From Rosenbergiella metrosideri (GTDB taxonomy: Bacteria > Pseudomonadota > Gammaproteobacteria > Enterobacterales > Enterobacteriaceae), in NCBI RefSeq assembly GCF_022602565.1, contig NZ_JALBCV010000002.1, forward strand, positions 105,280 through 169,279: a stretch of DNA of 64,000 nucleotides. Reading direction: 5' to 3'. Shown here piece by piece: positions 41,991-51,962 of this stretch; position 1 is the stretch's first letter; each line of letters begins with the position of its first letter. A model generated the notes under the pieces. That model was not told the origin of the DNA. It saw nothing but the letters and a program-made list of their open reading frames with translations, and ran no database searches. The translations under genes were made by a program, and so were the position numbers.

Positions 41991-42808
41991 CGTGACTTTT
42001 CCTGTGCAGGTGAAGTAATAAGATCGATCACATTATCGCGACCACTTAAGTGTAGGGCGCCTACCGCCACTAAATATCGTCCTGGTGGCAGAGCGAGTAA
42101 TTGTCTCGCCCATTGTCTATTACGCTCGGTGATAAAAGTCTGCTGTAGATTATCACCGAAACTGCGCGATAGCGCAGGCAATGGAGAAGGGGAGGAGTGG
42201 TTTTTGGATAACCACCAATCAATCATCTTTTGTAGCTGTCGCGCATTACTGCGCCAATGCACCAAGCTATCAAGTAATAAATCTAGGCCTTGATGGGGTA
42301 AGTTTGTCAGTAGCTGGAGTTGTTGTTGTGGGCTTTCTAGGGTAATTACCGGTTGATCCGCCTGGTGGGCAAGGTTCAATAGTTGATGGTCCACTCCAAA
42401 TTCAGGGCGTAGTCCCAGCATATGGGCTTGTTTCTGTTGTAACGTCAGGCCAATTTGCCATGCAGGAAATTGAGCTAGCATTAAGGGATCGAGGTGGCAC
42501 TCCTGGCAAGCCGCTTCAAACTGTAGCCACTGTTCTGTGGTTAATCGTTGCTGTAGCGTAGGGATCTGTGCTGAAGATTCAATTTCTGGGACTGGGCTTT
42601 GTGTAATATCGGCTTCAACAACTAAAGCGTGACAGTCACGCTGTATGTTACGTAGCTCGCTCGGTAGCGGAGCCATCGCAGGCACGCCCATATGAATACT
42701 GCCAACAAGAATAAACTCTCGCTCACCTCTTGAACAAGTATACGAGAGCCATTCTTGGTTCGGCCTAAGCCACTGGCGAATTTTTGTTAGAAACGAAGTT
42801 TTAGTCAT
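41987..42808 (-). CDS. ybaP: TraB/GumN family protein YbaP
   Basis: Protein of 273 aa with the TraB/PrgY/GumN (Tiki-like) fold. The two GxxH motifs are present, VGSIHMG near the N-terminus and [12 protein letters not shown] near the C-terminus, together with the acidic residue in VVEAD. These residues suggest a metalloprotease-like site, but activity of YbaP is not established. The ATG at 42808 lies inside the end of copZ (8-bp overlap), with ybaK coupled downstream. Confidence 0.87.
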   Translation of the reverse strand: MTKTSFLTKIRQWLRPNQEWLSYTCSRGEREFILVGSIHMGVPAMAPLPSELRNIQRDCHALVVEADITQSPVPEIESSAQIPTLQQRLTTEQWLQFEAACQECHLDPLMLAQFPAWQIGLTLQQKQAHMLGLRPEFGVDHQLLNLAHQADQPVITLESPQQQLQLLTNLPHQGLDLLLDSLVHWRSNARQLQKMIDWWLSKNHSSPSPLPALSRSFGDNLQQTFITERNRQWARQLLALPPGRYLVAVGALHLSGRDNVIDLITSPAQEKSR

Positions 42809-43004
42809 CGAGATGAGCGTGATAGCCTTCGTCACTGATCACATCGATTAACACCTCTGGTGATGCCGTACTGACGACGGTGGCATGGTCAATCGTCACT
42901 TGCGCTGAGGTGACATCAGAGCGTTGTTCGAGTATCTTTTTAACTTGTGAGACACAATGATTACAAGATAGACCGCTGAGAGTGAATTGTAATGTTCTAG
43001 ACAT
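42801..43004 (-). CDS. copZ: CopZ-like copper metallochaperone (HMA domain)
   Basis: Heavy-metal-associated domain protein of 67 aa with the Cu(I) motif GLSCNHCVSQV (C14, C17). It aligns end to end with the first metal-binding domain of E. coli CopA (MSQTIDLTLDGLSCGHCV...), the part released as CopA(Z) by frameshifting in E. coli. Here the gene stops after that domain; no copper ATPase follows in this window. It is driven by a CueR-type promoter and divergent from cueR, the position copA occupies near cueR in relatives. Confidence 0.9.
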   Translation of the reverse strand: MSRTLQFTLSGLSCNHCVSQVKKILEQRSDVTSAQVTIDHATVVSTASPEVLIDVISDEGYHAHLDD

Positions 43005-43036
43005 AGTCGCTCCTAATTCAGAGGGTGTAAAGTAGT

Positions 43037-43067
43037 AGTGTAGTCCTTACCCTTAGGGGGAGGTCAA
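43037..43067 (-). promoter_or_regulatory. CueR-controlled MerR-type promoter of copZ
   Basis: On the minus strand a -35 TTGACC (43062-43067) and a -10 TACACT (43037-43042) are separated by an over-long 19-bp spacer that holds the dyad CCCTAAGGG. The 19-bp spacer is the hallmark of promoters untwisted by MerR-family activators; the adjacent divergent cueR fits. Confidence 0.85.
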
Positions 43068-43095
43068 GCCTTGCGCACGAATCGAGGAGTAAAAG

Positions 43096-43509
43096 ATGAA
43101 TATTAGCCAAGCCGCACAGCGGACAGGACTCACCAGTAAAGCGATTCGTTTTTACGAAGACAGAGGGCTATTTACCCCACCGCCTCGATCCCTTAATGGC
43201 TATCGAGACTATCATGAGCAGCATATCGAGGAATTGACCCTCATTAAGCAAGCGAAAGCCGCAGGATTTTCTTTGGATGAGTGTCGTGAATTCGTCGAAC
43301 TGTATCGTGACCCGCAGCGCCGAAGCGCAGATATAAAAGCGCGAACCCTAGAGAAAATTGAGCAGTTAACGCGTCAACTGGATGAAATTACCCAAATACG
43401 GCAGCGATTAATAAGTCTGGCGGCCAATTGCCCCGGCGATGATAATGCAGAGTGTCCGATAATTGCGGGATGGGCTCAGGGCTGTCATCAAAACAGCCCA
43501 GAGTCCTAA
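43096..43509 (+). CDS. cueR: Cu(I)-responsive MerR-family regulator CueR
   Basis: Activator of copper-tolerance genes, 137 aa. N-terminal MerR HTH is MNISQAAQRTGLTSKAIRFYEDRGL. The Cu(I)-binding loop is CPGDDNAEC, with the two cysteines spaced as in E. coli CueR (C-x7-C), which distinguishes CueR from lead, mercury or zinc sensors. The remaining C-terminal Cys is retained. It is divergent from copZ with the target promoter in between. Confidence 0.95.
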   Translation: MNISQAAQRTGLTSKAIRFYEDRGLFTPPPRSLNGYRDYHEQHIEELTLIKQAKAAGFSLDECREFVELYRDPQRRSADIKARTLEKIEQLTRQLDEITQIRQRLISLAANCPGDDNAECPIIAGWAQGCHQNSPES

Positions 43510-43513
43510 GGTC

Positions 43514-44371
43514 TTAGTAGAGCAGGGAGTAGAGCTGGCGACGGTAACGAGTAGCCAGTGCATCCCCAGTCCCTAAGGCCGCAAGAATTTCTTGGAACGT
43601 TTTTCTCACTTGCCCTTCACCACAACTGAGGTCTTTACGCAGCAAGGTGAAGAGTAGCTCCAACGCTTCTTCATGACGACCCACTTGCTGTAATTGGATC
43701 GCAAGGTGGTTTGCAACGCTTGCATTGCTCGGATCGGCGGCGAGATCTGCTTGTAACTGTTGGATTTGTGGTGAGTCCGCCGCTTGCTTGAGTAAATCGA
43801 TCTGCGCCAATAATCCCTGATAACGACTATCTTGATCCTGTAAGGGCACGGCTTTCAGTACGTCTTCGGCTTCTTCACTGCGGTTTAGGTCGAGCAGGGT
43901 TTGTGCATAGAGAAAGCCTATTTCACTACTCTTTTCACTCAGTTGCCAAGCATCACGCAGCAGAGGGAGGGCCTCTAGCGGTTTATCTTCGGCCAGCAAG
44001 GCTTGCGCCTGTTGGACCTTTAGATCCTCTTCGCGGGGCAACACTTTGGCCAGCAATTCGCGAATAGCCGCTTCAGGTTGTGGCCCTTGGAAACCATCGA
44101 CGGGTTGACCATTTTGAAAGAGATAGACAGTCGGAATAGCGCGCAGACCAAATTGACTCGCGATATGCTGCTGTTGGTCACAATCAAGGCGGGCGAGGAT
44201 AAACTGTCCGGCGTACTCATTCGCCAACTTTTCTAATACTGGGTTAAGCTCAAGACAATGCTGACTACGCTCTGACCAGAAGTAAAAAACCACGGGGATC
44301 TGAGCCGACTGTTGTAATACCTGTTGAAGGTTACTCTCGTCGATCTCAATAATCGACGCCTGGGGTGACAT
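43514..44371 (-). CDS. cnoX: Chaperedoxin CnoX (YbbN)
   Basis: Thioredoxin-fold plus TPR protein (285 aa) that protects proteins from hypochlorous-acid damage and works with GroEL and DnaK. The active-site-like motif is SQHC (first Cys replaced by Ser), as in E. coli CnoX, so it lacks reductase activity. C-terminal TPR helices end with the conserved [10 protein letters not shown]. The start could be 44371 or 44374 (two consecutive ATGs after GAGGAA). It ends 5 bp from the convergent cueR stop. Confidence 0.94.
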   Translation of the reverse strand: MSPQASIIEIDESNLQQVLQQSAQIPVVFYFWSERSQHCLELNPVLEKLANEYAGQFILARLDCDQQQHIASQFGLRAIPTVYLFQNGQPVDGFQGPQPEAAIRELLAKVLPREEDLKVQQAQALLAEDKPLEALPLLRDAWQLSEKSSEIGFLYAQTLLDLNRSEEAEDVLKAVPLQDQDSRYQGLLAQIDLLKQAADSPQIQQLQADLAADPSNASVANHLAIQLQQVGRHEEALELLFTLLRKDLSCGEGQVRKTFQEILAALGTGDALATRYRRQLYSLLY

Positions 44372-44446
44372 CATAATATTCCTCATCTATTAACTCTTCG
44401 CTTAACGCTAAACATGGGGATCTTTTCGCTCAGCTTCAAGCGGTAT

Positions 44447-45232
44447 TCACGATTTCTTACTGGGATTATTGAGAATACTATCCATCAGCCAGCTTGGTAG
44501 CAGGCGCTTTGCGATAGCCATCGCGTAAGTGACAAGGGTGACAGGATAGCGACGGAGAGGGTAACGGCTTTCTAGCGCATGACGTATTTTCGGGAGTAGC
44601 GCTTCAGGGGGCAGGGCGAAGCGAGCGGCTATCCCTGGGTTCTCGATAGGATTAGCGTGATCCCCTTGTTGAACGTTAGTCGAAAATGCCGTGGTGATCG
44701 GGCCAGGCTCAAGCAAGCTCACCGAAATAGACTCTTTGGAAAGCTCCATTCGTAGCGTATCGGTCCAAGCCTCTAAGGCATATTTACTGGCAGCATAGGC
44801 ACCGCGCCCAGGGGTGGCAATAAAACCCATTACCGAACTGGTATTAAGAATTCGCGCGTGGCCATTTGCTCGTAGCAGCGGCAACAATCCTAAGGTTAGC
44901 TGATGTACGCCAAAGAAATTGGTTGAGAACTGATGTTCCATTTGTTGCCGGCTAATGGTCGTTAAGGGACCATACTGACCGTAACCTGCATTATTGAACA
45001 GGGCAAAGAGCTTTCCGCTAGTCAGGGATTTAACGCTCTCGATGGCTTGTTCAACCGAAGTAGGATCATCCATATCGATCAGTATGGCCGTCAACCCTAA
45101 CGCATTCAATCGGGTCAAATCGTCGGGTTTGCGACAGCCTGCAATCACACGGTATCCACGCTGGTGAAGGTCGAGGGCGCTAATCAGGCCGATGCCACTT
45201 GAGCAGCCAGTAATAAGGACATTTTTTTGCAC
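44447..45232 (-). CDS. ybbO: Short-chain dehydrogenase YbbO
   Basis: Classical SDR (261 aa) with NADP-binding TGCSSGIG at residues 8-15, NAG (NNAGYGQYG) and the catalytic YAASK. E. coli YbbO is an aldehyde reductase active on long-chain and terpenoid aldehydes. Position after cnoX is conserved, but the following tesA-ybbAP segment of E. coli is missing. Confidence 0.92.
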   Translation of the reverse strand: MQKNVLITGCSSGIGLISALDLHQRGYRVIAGCRKPDDLTRLNALGLTAILIDMDDPTSVEQAIESVKSLTSGKLFALFNNAGYGQYGPLTTISRQQMEHQFSTNFFGVHQLTLGLLPLLRANGHARILNTSSVMGFIATPGRGAYAASKYALEAWTDTLRMELSKESISVSLLEPGPITTAFSTNVQQGDHANPIENPGIAARFALPPEALLPKIRHALESRYPLRRYPVTLVTYAMAIAKRLLPSWLMDSILNNPSKKS

Positions 45233-45327
45233 AGGTTAAGGCTCAGAATAGTGAGAATACTTCTACGCTAGCACAGAGAGAGGGCTAAGTGCCAGTCATG
45301 CTGGGGGGGATGCCCCAGCAAGGGTAA

Positions 45328-46389
45328 CTATTGGTTTTTCGCCCAGGCGAGCGCGGGGGCATATTCGGCAGGCAGTAAGTGAGAGAGCTGAGATAAGCTT
45401 TGCTGCAAGGCGGTCGACTCTGTGCTACAGAGAGTCAAGTGGCCCACTTTTCGGCCGGGTCGCACGGCTTTATCGTACCAGTGTAGATGGATAAGCGGAT
45501 CGGCTAGCCAACGGTAATCGAGCTCACAACCAATCAGGTTAATCATCACCGAGGTTGATTCAACAACGGGACGCGGTAGCGGTAAACCGCAAAGGGCGCG
45601 AAGGTGCAGTGCAAATTGGCTGATTGATGCGCCGTTTTGTGTCCAGTGTCCGCTGTTGTGAACTCGAGGGGCTAACTCGTTGATTAACAAACCCTCGGGT
45701 GTGACAAAGCACTCCATTGCCATCACACCGACATAGTTTAATTCCGTCAGAATGGCGGTCAACATGGCTTCTGCTTGCTGTTGATGCGCAGGGCTAGGCT
45801 GTGGGTGCGCGACACTGGCAAACAGAATCCCCTGCTGATGCAGATTATGAGTTACGGGGTAAAACACAATTTCTCCGGCGGCATTTCTGGCCCCGACCAG
45901 CGAGAGTTCGCCAGAGAAATTTATTGCTTGTTCAACGATGCATTCGCCATAGCATTCATTCGGTAATTCTTCGGTGGTCTGGGAGGTGAGTCGCCATTGC
46001 CCCCGACCATCATAGCCACCGGTGCGGCGCTTAATAATCGCCAGCTCACCGTAGGTTGCAAAAATAGTCGGCCATTGCTCCGCAGAACGGAGTAATTGCC
46101 ACGGGGCGGTGGCAAGACCCAGTTGGTCCAGTAATTGTTTCTGAGGCAATCGGTCGGCTAATTGAGGGAAAATATCCCGATTGATAAACGCGTCATGAGA
46201 AGCTAATTGGCGGGTAAGGGGGGTCTCTGGCCAACGTTCGATTTCAGCGGTAATGATACTTTGCTTAATCGGTAGTTCATCAGGATCCGCATCAATTCCT
46301 ACCGGATGCACCGCTATGCCTAAGGGTTCGCCCGCTTGGCGCAACATCCTACCTAATTGACCATTCCCGAGCACGCAGACTGACTTCAT
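45328..46389 (-). CDS. purK: N5-carboxyaminoimidazole ribonucleotide synthase
   Basis: ATP-grasp enzyme (353 aa) that carboxylates AIR to N5-CAIR in purine synthesis. N-terminal [20 protein letters not shown], the ATP-grasp loop [13 protein letters not shown] and the C-terminal [14 protein letters not shown] motif are all present. The start overlaps the purE stop by 4 bp (ATGA), indicating coupled translation. Confidence 0.97.
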   Translation of the reverse strand: MKSVCVLGNGQLGRMLRQAGEPLGIAVHPVGIDADPDELPIKQSIITAEIERWPETPLTRQLASHDAFINRDIFPQLADRLPQKQLLDQLGLATAPWQLLRSAEQWPTIFATYGELAIIKRRTGGYDGRGQWRLTSQTTEELPNECYGECIVEQAINFSGELSLVGARNAAGEIVFYPVTHNLHQQGILFASVAHPQPSPAHQQQAEAMLTAILTELNYVGVMAMECFVTPEGLLINELAPRVHNSGHWTQNGASISQFALHLRALCGLPLPRPVVESTSVMINLIGCELDYRWLADPLIHLHWYDKAVRPGRKVGHLTLCSTESTALQQSLSQLSHLLPAEYAPALAWAKNQ

Positions 46390-46895
46390 GCATCCTCCCG
46401 CGGATCGGGGTGTTGCAGGACGGCATCGGTCTGCTTAACACGCCATTCAGCCAAACGCGAAGCAATCAGCGAGTCATGCAGGGCAAGGATTTGTGCCGCT
46501 AATAACGCTGCATTGGCCGCACCTGCTTTGCCGATCGCAAGGGTGCCGACCGGAATTCCCTTAGGCATTTGTACTATAGAGTAAAGGCTGTCAACACCAC
46601 TTAAAGCTGCGCTTTGCACCGGTACGCCTAGCACTGGGACCAGGGTTTTCGCTGCGAGCATTCCGGGAAGGTGTGCTGCACCGCCCGCGCCCGCGATGAT
46701 GACATCGAAACCCTGCTGTTGAGCGTTTTCGGCGAAGCTAAAGAGTTTATCGGGGGTACGGTGGGCGGAAACGACTTCCACATGATGGGCAATGCCTAAC
46801 TCGGTTAATACGTCAGCGGCAGACTGCATCGTAGCCCAGTCACTTTTTGAACCCATGACTATGGCGACTTTAGCGGGGGCAGAACTTAACGACAT
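46386..46895 (-). CDS. purE: N5-CAIR mutase, catalytic subunit
   Basis: Converts N5-CAIR to CAIR (169 aa). Key motifs are MGSKSDW near the N-terminus, the His in VVSAHRTP, and [11 protein letters not shown]. It is the first gene of purEK, with a PurR box about 90-100 bp upstream of the start. Confidence 0.97.
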   Translation of the reverse strand: MSLSSAPAKVAIVMGSKSDWATMQSAADVLTELGIAHHVEVVSAHRTPDKLFSFAENAQQQGFDVIIAGAGGAAHLPGMLAAKTLVPVLGVPVQSAALSGVDSLYSIVQMPKGIPVGTLAIGKAGAANAALLAAQILALHDSLIASRLAEWRVKQTDAVLQHPDPREDA

Positions 46896-46980
46896 GAACT
46901 CAACTCCTCGTTCCTAAAACGTACACAAGCTTCTCTGACTCGCGATAATTAGGCCGCAAGAATAGCATGTCAATGCTGTT

Positions 46981-46996
46981 AGGAAAACGGTTGCGT
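46981..46996 (-). promoter_or_regulatory. PurR operator of purEK
   Basis: On the minus strand ACGCAACCGTTTTCCT agrees with the PurR consensus ACGCAAACGTTTNCNT at nearly all positions. It lies in the lpxH-purE gap where E. coli has its PurR box, predicting hypoxanthine/guanine-dependent repression. Confidence 0.82.
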
Positions 46997-47003
46997 AGTA
47001 TTA

Positions 47004-47720
47004 TTACCAAGGAAAATGGTTAAGGGTTAAGCCTTGTTCGGTCCATTCGATCATCCACCCTTCATGGTGCCACGCGCCTAGCACGGCTCGTTGAGCTGAG
47101 GGCGAAATCTCAGGGACTGGATGGATCGCCGGTTGGTGGGTATGGCCATGCACCAGTAAGGTCGCCTGATGGCGTTGGAGTACTTCAATAACGGCGTGTG
47201 GGTTGACGTCCATCACGGTCATGGGTTTATGCTGATTGGCCTGTTGACTGCTTTGTCGCATTTTACGGGCGATCTTAAGACGCAATGCGAGCGGTAGACG
47301 TAAGAAAAGCCATTGGACCCAAGGAGTGTGGACCTTCTTACGAAAGGCTAGGTAGCCGACATCATCGGTACAGAGTGTGTCGCCATGCATAATGACCAGG
47401 CGTTGACCAAAGCGTTCAAGGACAACCTCTTCAGGAAGTCGTTGCATACCGGCTTGTTGAGCAAAGCGTTTACCCACTAAGAAATCTCGGTTGCCATGAA
47501 TAAAATAGACTGGGATAGGCAGCGCCGCGAGAGCTTGTGCGATTTGCTGATGGAGTGGGGAGGGGTCATCGTCGCCAATCCACGCTTCAAATAGGTCGCC
47601 TAAAATATAGAGTTCGCTACAGGTTAACGCTTGGTTGGCGAGAAAATGCAGAAAACCGGCAGTAATTGCCGGTTCTTCCTGACACAGATGAAGATCTGCG
47701 ATAAACAGGATTCGTGACAT
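47004..47720 (-). CDS. lpxH: UDP-2,3-diacylglucosamine diphosphatase
   Basis: Lipid A pathway enzyme (238 aa) that cleaves UDP-2,3-diacyl-GlcN to lipid X. Calcineurin-like phosphoesterase metal motifs are present: [23 protein letters not shown] and VHGHTHQPA. It overlaps ppiB by one base (TAATG), and the PurR-controlled purEK follows. Confidence 0.97.
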   Translation of the reverse strand: MSRILFIADLHLCQEEPAITAGFLHFLANQALTCSELYILGDLFEAWIGDDDPSPLHQQIAQALAALPIPVYFIHGNRDFLVGKRFAQQAGMQRLPEEVVLERFGQRLVIMHGDTLCTDDVGYLAFRKKVHTPWVQWLFLRLPLALRLKIARKMRQSSQQANQHKPMTVMDVNPHAVIEVLQRHQATLLVHGHTHQPAIHPVPEISPSAQRAVLGAWHHEGWMIEWTEQGLTLNHFPW

Positions 47721-48214
47721 TACTCGGTCACGATCGCTTTTTGAATCACAACATCTTCTTTAGGCACATCTTGGTGCATACCACTGCGGCCCGTTGACAC
47801 TGCCTTGATTTTTTCAACTACGTCCATGCCTTCAACCACTTCAGCAAAGACACAGTAGCCCCAGCCTTGAACGCTCTCGTCACGGAAGTTCAGGAAGTCG
47901 TTATCAGCAACGTTGATAAAGAATTGTGCCGTTGCAGAGTGAGGCGCGGAAGTACGGGCCATCGCTAGCGTACCACGGGTGTTTTTTAGGCCATTGTTAG
48001 CTTCATTACGAATTTCTGCTTTGGTATTTTTTTGCTGCATACCAGGTTCAAATCCGCCGCCTTGGATCATAAAACCATTGATCACACGGTGGAAAATAGT
48101 GTTGTCGTAAAAACCTTCGCTACAGTAGCTTAAAAAGTTTTTTACTGTCTCTGGTGCTTGCTCATCAAAAGTTTTGATGACGATATCGCCAAAATTCGTT
48201 TGGAAGGTGACCAT
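47720..48214 (-). CDS. ppiB: Cytoplasmic peptidyl-prolyl isomerase B (cyclophilin)
   Basis: Cyclophilin-type PPIase of 164 aa without signal peptide. Active-site blocks are [13 protein letters not shown] and [21 protein letters not shown]. Translationally coupled to lpxH and divergent from cysS, as in E. coli. Confidence 0.97.
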   Translation of the reverse strand: MVTFQTNFGDIVIKTFDEQAPETVKNFLSYCSEGFYDNTIFHRVINGFMIQGGGFEPGMQQKNTKAEIRNEANNGLKNTRGTLAMARTSAPHSATAQFFINVADNDFLNFRDESVQGWGYCVFAEVVEGMDVVEKIKAVSTGRSGMHQDVPKEDVVIQKAIVTE

Positions 48215-48421
48215 AATGATTTCCTGTCAGGGTTAAAATAACTATTCGCTGGTTTTCACCGGCAGTTTGTACCGCCGGAGGCTCTATTTTATAACATAAA
48301 TTGATGCATTACGTCAGTATTGTCCAAGAGACGGTGAGAGGGCTTGCATTCATTCGCTTGAGGAATAAAAATACGGCACACTACCCAAAAGAGTCGCGAC
48401 ATATCATTACGGAAGAGTTAC

Positions 48422-49801
48422 ATGCTGAAAATTTTTAACACGCTAAGTCGACAAAAAGAAACTTTTACGCCAATTGATGCGGGAAAAGTTGGAATGTATG
48501 TCTGTGGCATTACGGTGTATGACCTCTGTCATATTGGGCATGGTCGGACTTTTGTGGCGTTTGATGTAATTTCACGTTATTTGCGTTATAGCGGCTACCA
48601 GCTTAATTATGTACGCAACATCACTGACGTTGATGACAAGATTATCAAACGTGCCAATGAGAATAATGAAACGATTGAACAGCTGACTGACCGGATGATT
48701 GCGGAGATGCACAAAGATTTCGCCGCACTGAATATTCTGCCGCCCGATAGCGAGCCTCGTGCTACAAAACATATCGGCGACATTATCAGCCTAACCGAAA
48801 AACTCTTGGCGCGCGGCCACGCCTATGTGGCAGATAACGGCGATGTGATGTTTGATGTGATGACCAATAAACAGTATGGCATCCTCTCTCGTCAAGATCT
48901 GGAGCAGTTACAAGCTGGGGCTCGAGTCGAGGTCGCTGAAGTCAAAAAGAACCCGATGGATTTCGTGCTGTGGAAAATGGCTAAGCCGAACGAACCGGGT
49001 TGGGATTCTCCATGGGGCGTTGGGCGTCCAGGTTGGCATATTGAATGTTCTGCGATGAATTGCCAGCAACTGGGTACACACTTTGATATTCATGGCGGAG
49101 GGTCTGATCTCATGTTCCCCCATCATGAAAACGAGATCGCGCAATCCACCTGTGCCCACGATGGTCCTTATGTTAATTACTGGATGCACTCTGGCATGGT
49201 GATGGTTGACCGAGAAAAGATGTCCAAATCCCTGGGTAACTTCTTCACCGTTCGCGATGTACTGCGCCATTTCGATGCCGAGACAGTGCGTTACTTCCTG
49301 ATGTCAGGGCATTACCGTAGCCAGTTAAACTATGGTCAGGAGAATCTGGAACAAGCGCGAGCAAGTTTAGAGCGCCTCTATACCGCCTTACGTGGAACGG
49401 ATCCGCATGCCACATCCATGGCCGATGCAGGCTATGAGCAGCGTTTCCGTGAAGCGATGGATGACGATTTCAACACGCCTGAAGCCTATTCTGTGCTGTT
49501 CGATTTAGCGCGGGAAGTGAACCGTTTAAAAAATGAGGATATGGCCCTAGCCCATGCGGCGGCGGCGAAACTCAGGGAATTGGGAAGCGTCCTCGGGATT
49601 TTACAACAATCACCTGAAGCCTTTTTACAGCATGGAGCGCAGGATGAAGAGGTTGCGGAGATCGAGGGACTGATTACGATGCGCAATCATGCGCGCCAAA
49701 CGAAAGACTGGGCTCAAGCTGATATTGCGCGCGATAGATTAAATGCGTTAGGTATCGTTCTCGAAGACGGCCCACAAGGCACGACTTGGCGTCGTAAATA
49801 A
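48422..49801 (+). CDS. cysS: Cysteinyl-tRNA synthetase
   Basis: Class I aminoacyl-tRNA synthetase (459 aa; E. coli 461). The HIGH motif is LCHIGHGRT, the KMSKS loop is [10 protein letters not shown], and the zinc/cysteine-binding residues C28 (YVCGITVYD), [10 protein letters not shown] and HHENEIAQ are present. It is followed by a strong terminator. Confidence 0.98.
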   Translation: MLKIFNTLSRQKETFTPIDAGKVGMYVCGITVYDLCHIGHGRTFVAFDVISRYLRYSGYQLNYVRNITDVDDKIIKRANENNETIEQLTDRMIAEMHKDFAALNILPPDSEPRATKHIGDIISLTEKLLARGHAYVADNGDVMFDVMTNKQYGILSRQDLEQLQAGARVEVAEVKKNPMDFVLWKMAKPNEPGWDSPWGVGRPGWHIECSAMNCQQLGTHFDIHGGGSDLMFPHHENEIAQSTCAHDGPYVNYWMHSGMVMVDREKMSKSLGNFFTVRDVLRHFDAETVRYFLMSGHYRSQLNYGQENLEQARASLERLYTALRGTDPHATSMADAGYEQRFREAMDDDFNTPEAYSVLFDLAREVNRLKNEDMALAHAAAAKLRELGSVLGILQQSPEAFLQHGAQDEEVAEIEGLITMRNHARQTKDWAQADIARDRLNALGIVLEDGPQGTTWRRK

Positions 49802-49805
49802 TCGT

Positions 49806-49850
49806 AGAAGCCATTCAAGAGAAAGTGTACTTGAATGGCTTCTGTTTCAT
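49806..49850 (+). terminator. Terminator of cysS
   Basis: A perfect 14-bp stem AGAAGCCATTCAAG / CTTGAATGGCTTCT with a 10-base loop is followed by GTTTCATT, starting 5 bp after the stop. Confidence 0.75.
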
Positions 49851-50079
49851 TCCGCACTTCTCCATAGCAACGCATTCGTTATTCCGCCCGTACTTTTCGA
49901 TCAATGATGTATGCCCATCAATACAAATTGTTATAGATGATGTTAATTTATGTCCTAGACCATTTCGAATATATTAATGATCGGAATGATCTTATACTCA
50001 GCAGAGGTTTTATCTCTTATTTCGTTATTTTTCTGTCGGTATACCCTTTAAGGTTATGCTGCTTTTTACAGGATTTTCT

Positions 50080-51810
50080 ATGGATATGAATCAGTCTACC
50101 TCTCCCAAATTTAGCTGGAAAGCACTGGGGATAGCACTGCTCTATTTTTGGTTTTTCTCAACGTTTTTGCAGGTTGTGATTGTCGCGAGTGGCTATAGTG
50201 GAACAAATGGATTACGGGATTCTCTCTTATTCAGCTCGTTATGGCTGATTCCAATTTTACTTTTTCCTCGATTAACTAGAGTTTTGGCGGGACTTATCGG
50301 TGTTGTGCTGTGGACGGCATCCGTTGCAGCGCTTGGCTATTATGTTATCTATGGGCAAGAATTTTCACAAAGCGTTCTTTTCGTCATGTTCGAAACTAAT
50401 GCTAACGAAGCCAGTGAATACCTAAGCCAATATTTCAGCCTGAAAATGATCGCCGTCGTAGTGGTCTATACCCTTATCGCCCTGTTATTATGGAGTCGTT
50501 TACGCCCAGTCTATCTGCCGAAAATTTGGCGCTGGGGAGTAAGCTTTGGTTTGCTTTATGGCCTAATTATCAATCCTATCGTTGTCGATACCGGCATCCA
50601 TCATAAACCGCTTGATAGCACCTTGAATAACTTAGCCTCACGCATGGAACCGGCCGCGCCGTGGCAGTTTGTGACGGGATACTATCAGTATCGTCAACAG
50701 TTAACGGAGATGGACAAGCTACTTAGTAAAAATAACCAGCTGCCTCCATTAGCTAACTTAACAGACAGTTCTGGTCAGGCACCGCGTACATTAGTCCTGG
50801 TAATCGGTGAATCCACGCAACGTGGAAGAATGAGCTTGTATGGTTATCCGCGTGAGACCACACCGGGTTTAGACGAATTACATAAGACAGATCCTCGTTT
50901 GACTGTCTTTGATAATGTCGTGACTTCTCGTCCTTATACCATTGAAATATTACAACAAGCGCTGACCTTTGCCGATGAACAACATCCTGATCTCTATCTG
51001 ACTCAGCCGTCATTAATGAATATGATGAAGCAGGCGGGGTATAAGACCTTTTGGATAACCAATCAGCAAACGATGACAGAACGTAATACTATGCTGACGG
51101 TATTTTCAAAACAAACCGATCAGCAATATTATATGAATCAGCAACGGACGCAGAGTGCACGGGAATACGACACGAATGTACTGGGTCCTTTCCAAAAAGT
51201 ACTGAACGATCCGGCACCGAAAAAATTTATTATTATTCATTTGCTCGGTACTCACATTAAATATAAGTTCCGTTATCCAGAGAACGAGGGTGTCTTTGAC
51301 GGGAATACTCAGCATCTTCCTGCAGGCTTAACGCCGGAACAGGTGGCAACCTATAATGATTATGACAGTGCTCAACACTTCAACGATAAGGTTGTGACAC
51401 AGATAATTAAAGATTATCGTGCGACCGATCCGAACGGTTTCTTGTTGTACTTTTCTGATCACGGTGAAGAGGTTTACGATACCCCTCCGCACCAGACCCA
51501 AGGTCGTAATGAAGAAACCCCGACCCGGCATATGTATACAATTCCTTTCCTCGTGTGGACATCGACGTCTTGGCAAGCTGCGCACCCTCGTGACTTTTCC
51601 GCAGATATCCATCGTCAGTACAGCAGCTCACAGCTGATTCACACTTGGTCTGACCTCGCGGGGCTTAGCTATCAAGGTTATGATGCTACGCGTTCTATTG
51701 TCAGCCCTGAGTTTGTGAGAGTAACACGTTGGATTGGTAACCCTTATAAAAAGAATGGGCCAAAAGATTACGACGCTTTGCCTTTTGCAGATCAAGTTGG
51801 TAACCAATAA
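50080..51810 (+). CDS. eptC: Kdo/heptose phosphoethanolamine transferase EptC (CptA)
   Basis: Inner-membrane phosphoethanolamine transferase that decorates phosphate on heptose I of the LPS core, strengthening the outer membrane. The 576-aa protein aligns with E. coli CptA almost throughout. Five N-terminal helices are followed by a periplasmic alkaline-phosphatase-like domain with nucleophile Thr in VIGESTQRGRMSLYGYPRETTP and metal-binding FSDHGEEVYDTPPH. The ATG at 50080 follows AGGA and yields the family length. In E. coli the gene is elsewhere (near argC), so the location beside cysS is a rearrangement. Confidence 0.95.
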   Translation: MDMNQSTSPKFSWKALGIALLYFWFFSTFLQVVIVASGYSGTNGLRDSLLFSSLWLIPILLFPRLTRVLAGLIGVVLWTASVAALGYYVIYGQEFSQSVLFVMFETNANEASEYLSQYFSLKMIAVVVVYTLIALLLWSRLRPVYLPKIWRWGVSFGLLYGLIINPIVVDTGIHHKPLDSTLNNLASRMEPAAPWQFVTGYYQYRQQLTEMDKLLSKNNQLPPLANLTDSSGQAPRTLVLVIGESTQRGRMSLYGYPRETTPGLDELHKTDPRLTVFDNVVTSRPYTIEILQQALTFADEQHPDLYLTQPSLMNMMKQAGYKTFWITNQQTMTERNTMLTVFSKQTDQQYYMNQQRTQSAREYDTNVLGPFQKVLNDPAPKKFIIIHLLGTHIKYKFRYPENEGVFDGNTQHLPAGLTPEQVATYNDYDSAQHFNDKVVTQIIKDYRATDPNGFLLYFSDHGEEVYDTPPHQTQGRNEETPTRHMYTIPFLVWTSTSWQAAHPRDFSADIHRQYSSSQLIHTWSDLAGLSYQGYDATRSIVSPEFVRVTRWIGNPYKKNGPKDYDALPFADQVGNQ

Positions 51811-51820
51811 TCCTCTTCTT

Positions 51821-51845
51821 CCCCCCCATACGGGGGGGATCTTTC
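51821..51845 (+). terminator. Terminator of eptC
   Basis: Seven C, ATAC, seven G, then ATCTTTC: a compact, very stable hairpin starting about 10 bp after the stop. Confidence 0.75.
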
Positions 51846-51962
51846 ACAAAAAATGCAGTAAGTTCCCCGACGTCTTCGACTTCGCACTTAATGTGTAACT
51901 CACATTGTTTCATTTTTTACACTGTCGTTTATAAGATAAATCTGTCTACTATGGTGTTGATT

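Noticed and set aside
41980..42000. ChiX small RNA expected between ybaK and ybaP
   Set aside because: The two genes overlap by 4 bp, so there is no space; no ChiX-like sequence noticed nearby.
51901..51962. Possible PhoP box upstream of the yrbL-like gene
   Set aside because: GTTT-like half sites occur, but their spacing does not match the PhoP direct repeat (six bases, five-base gap).
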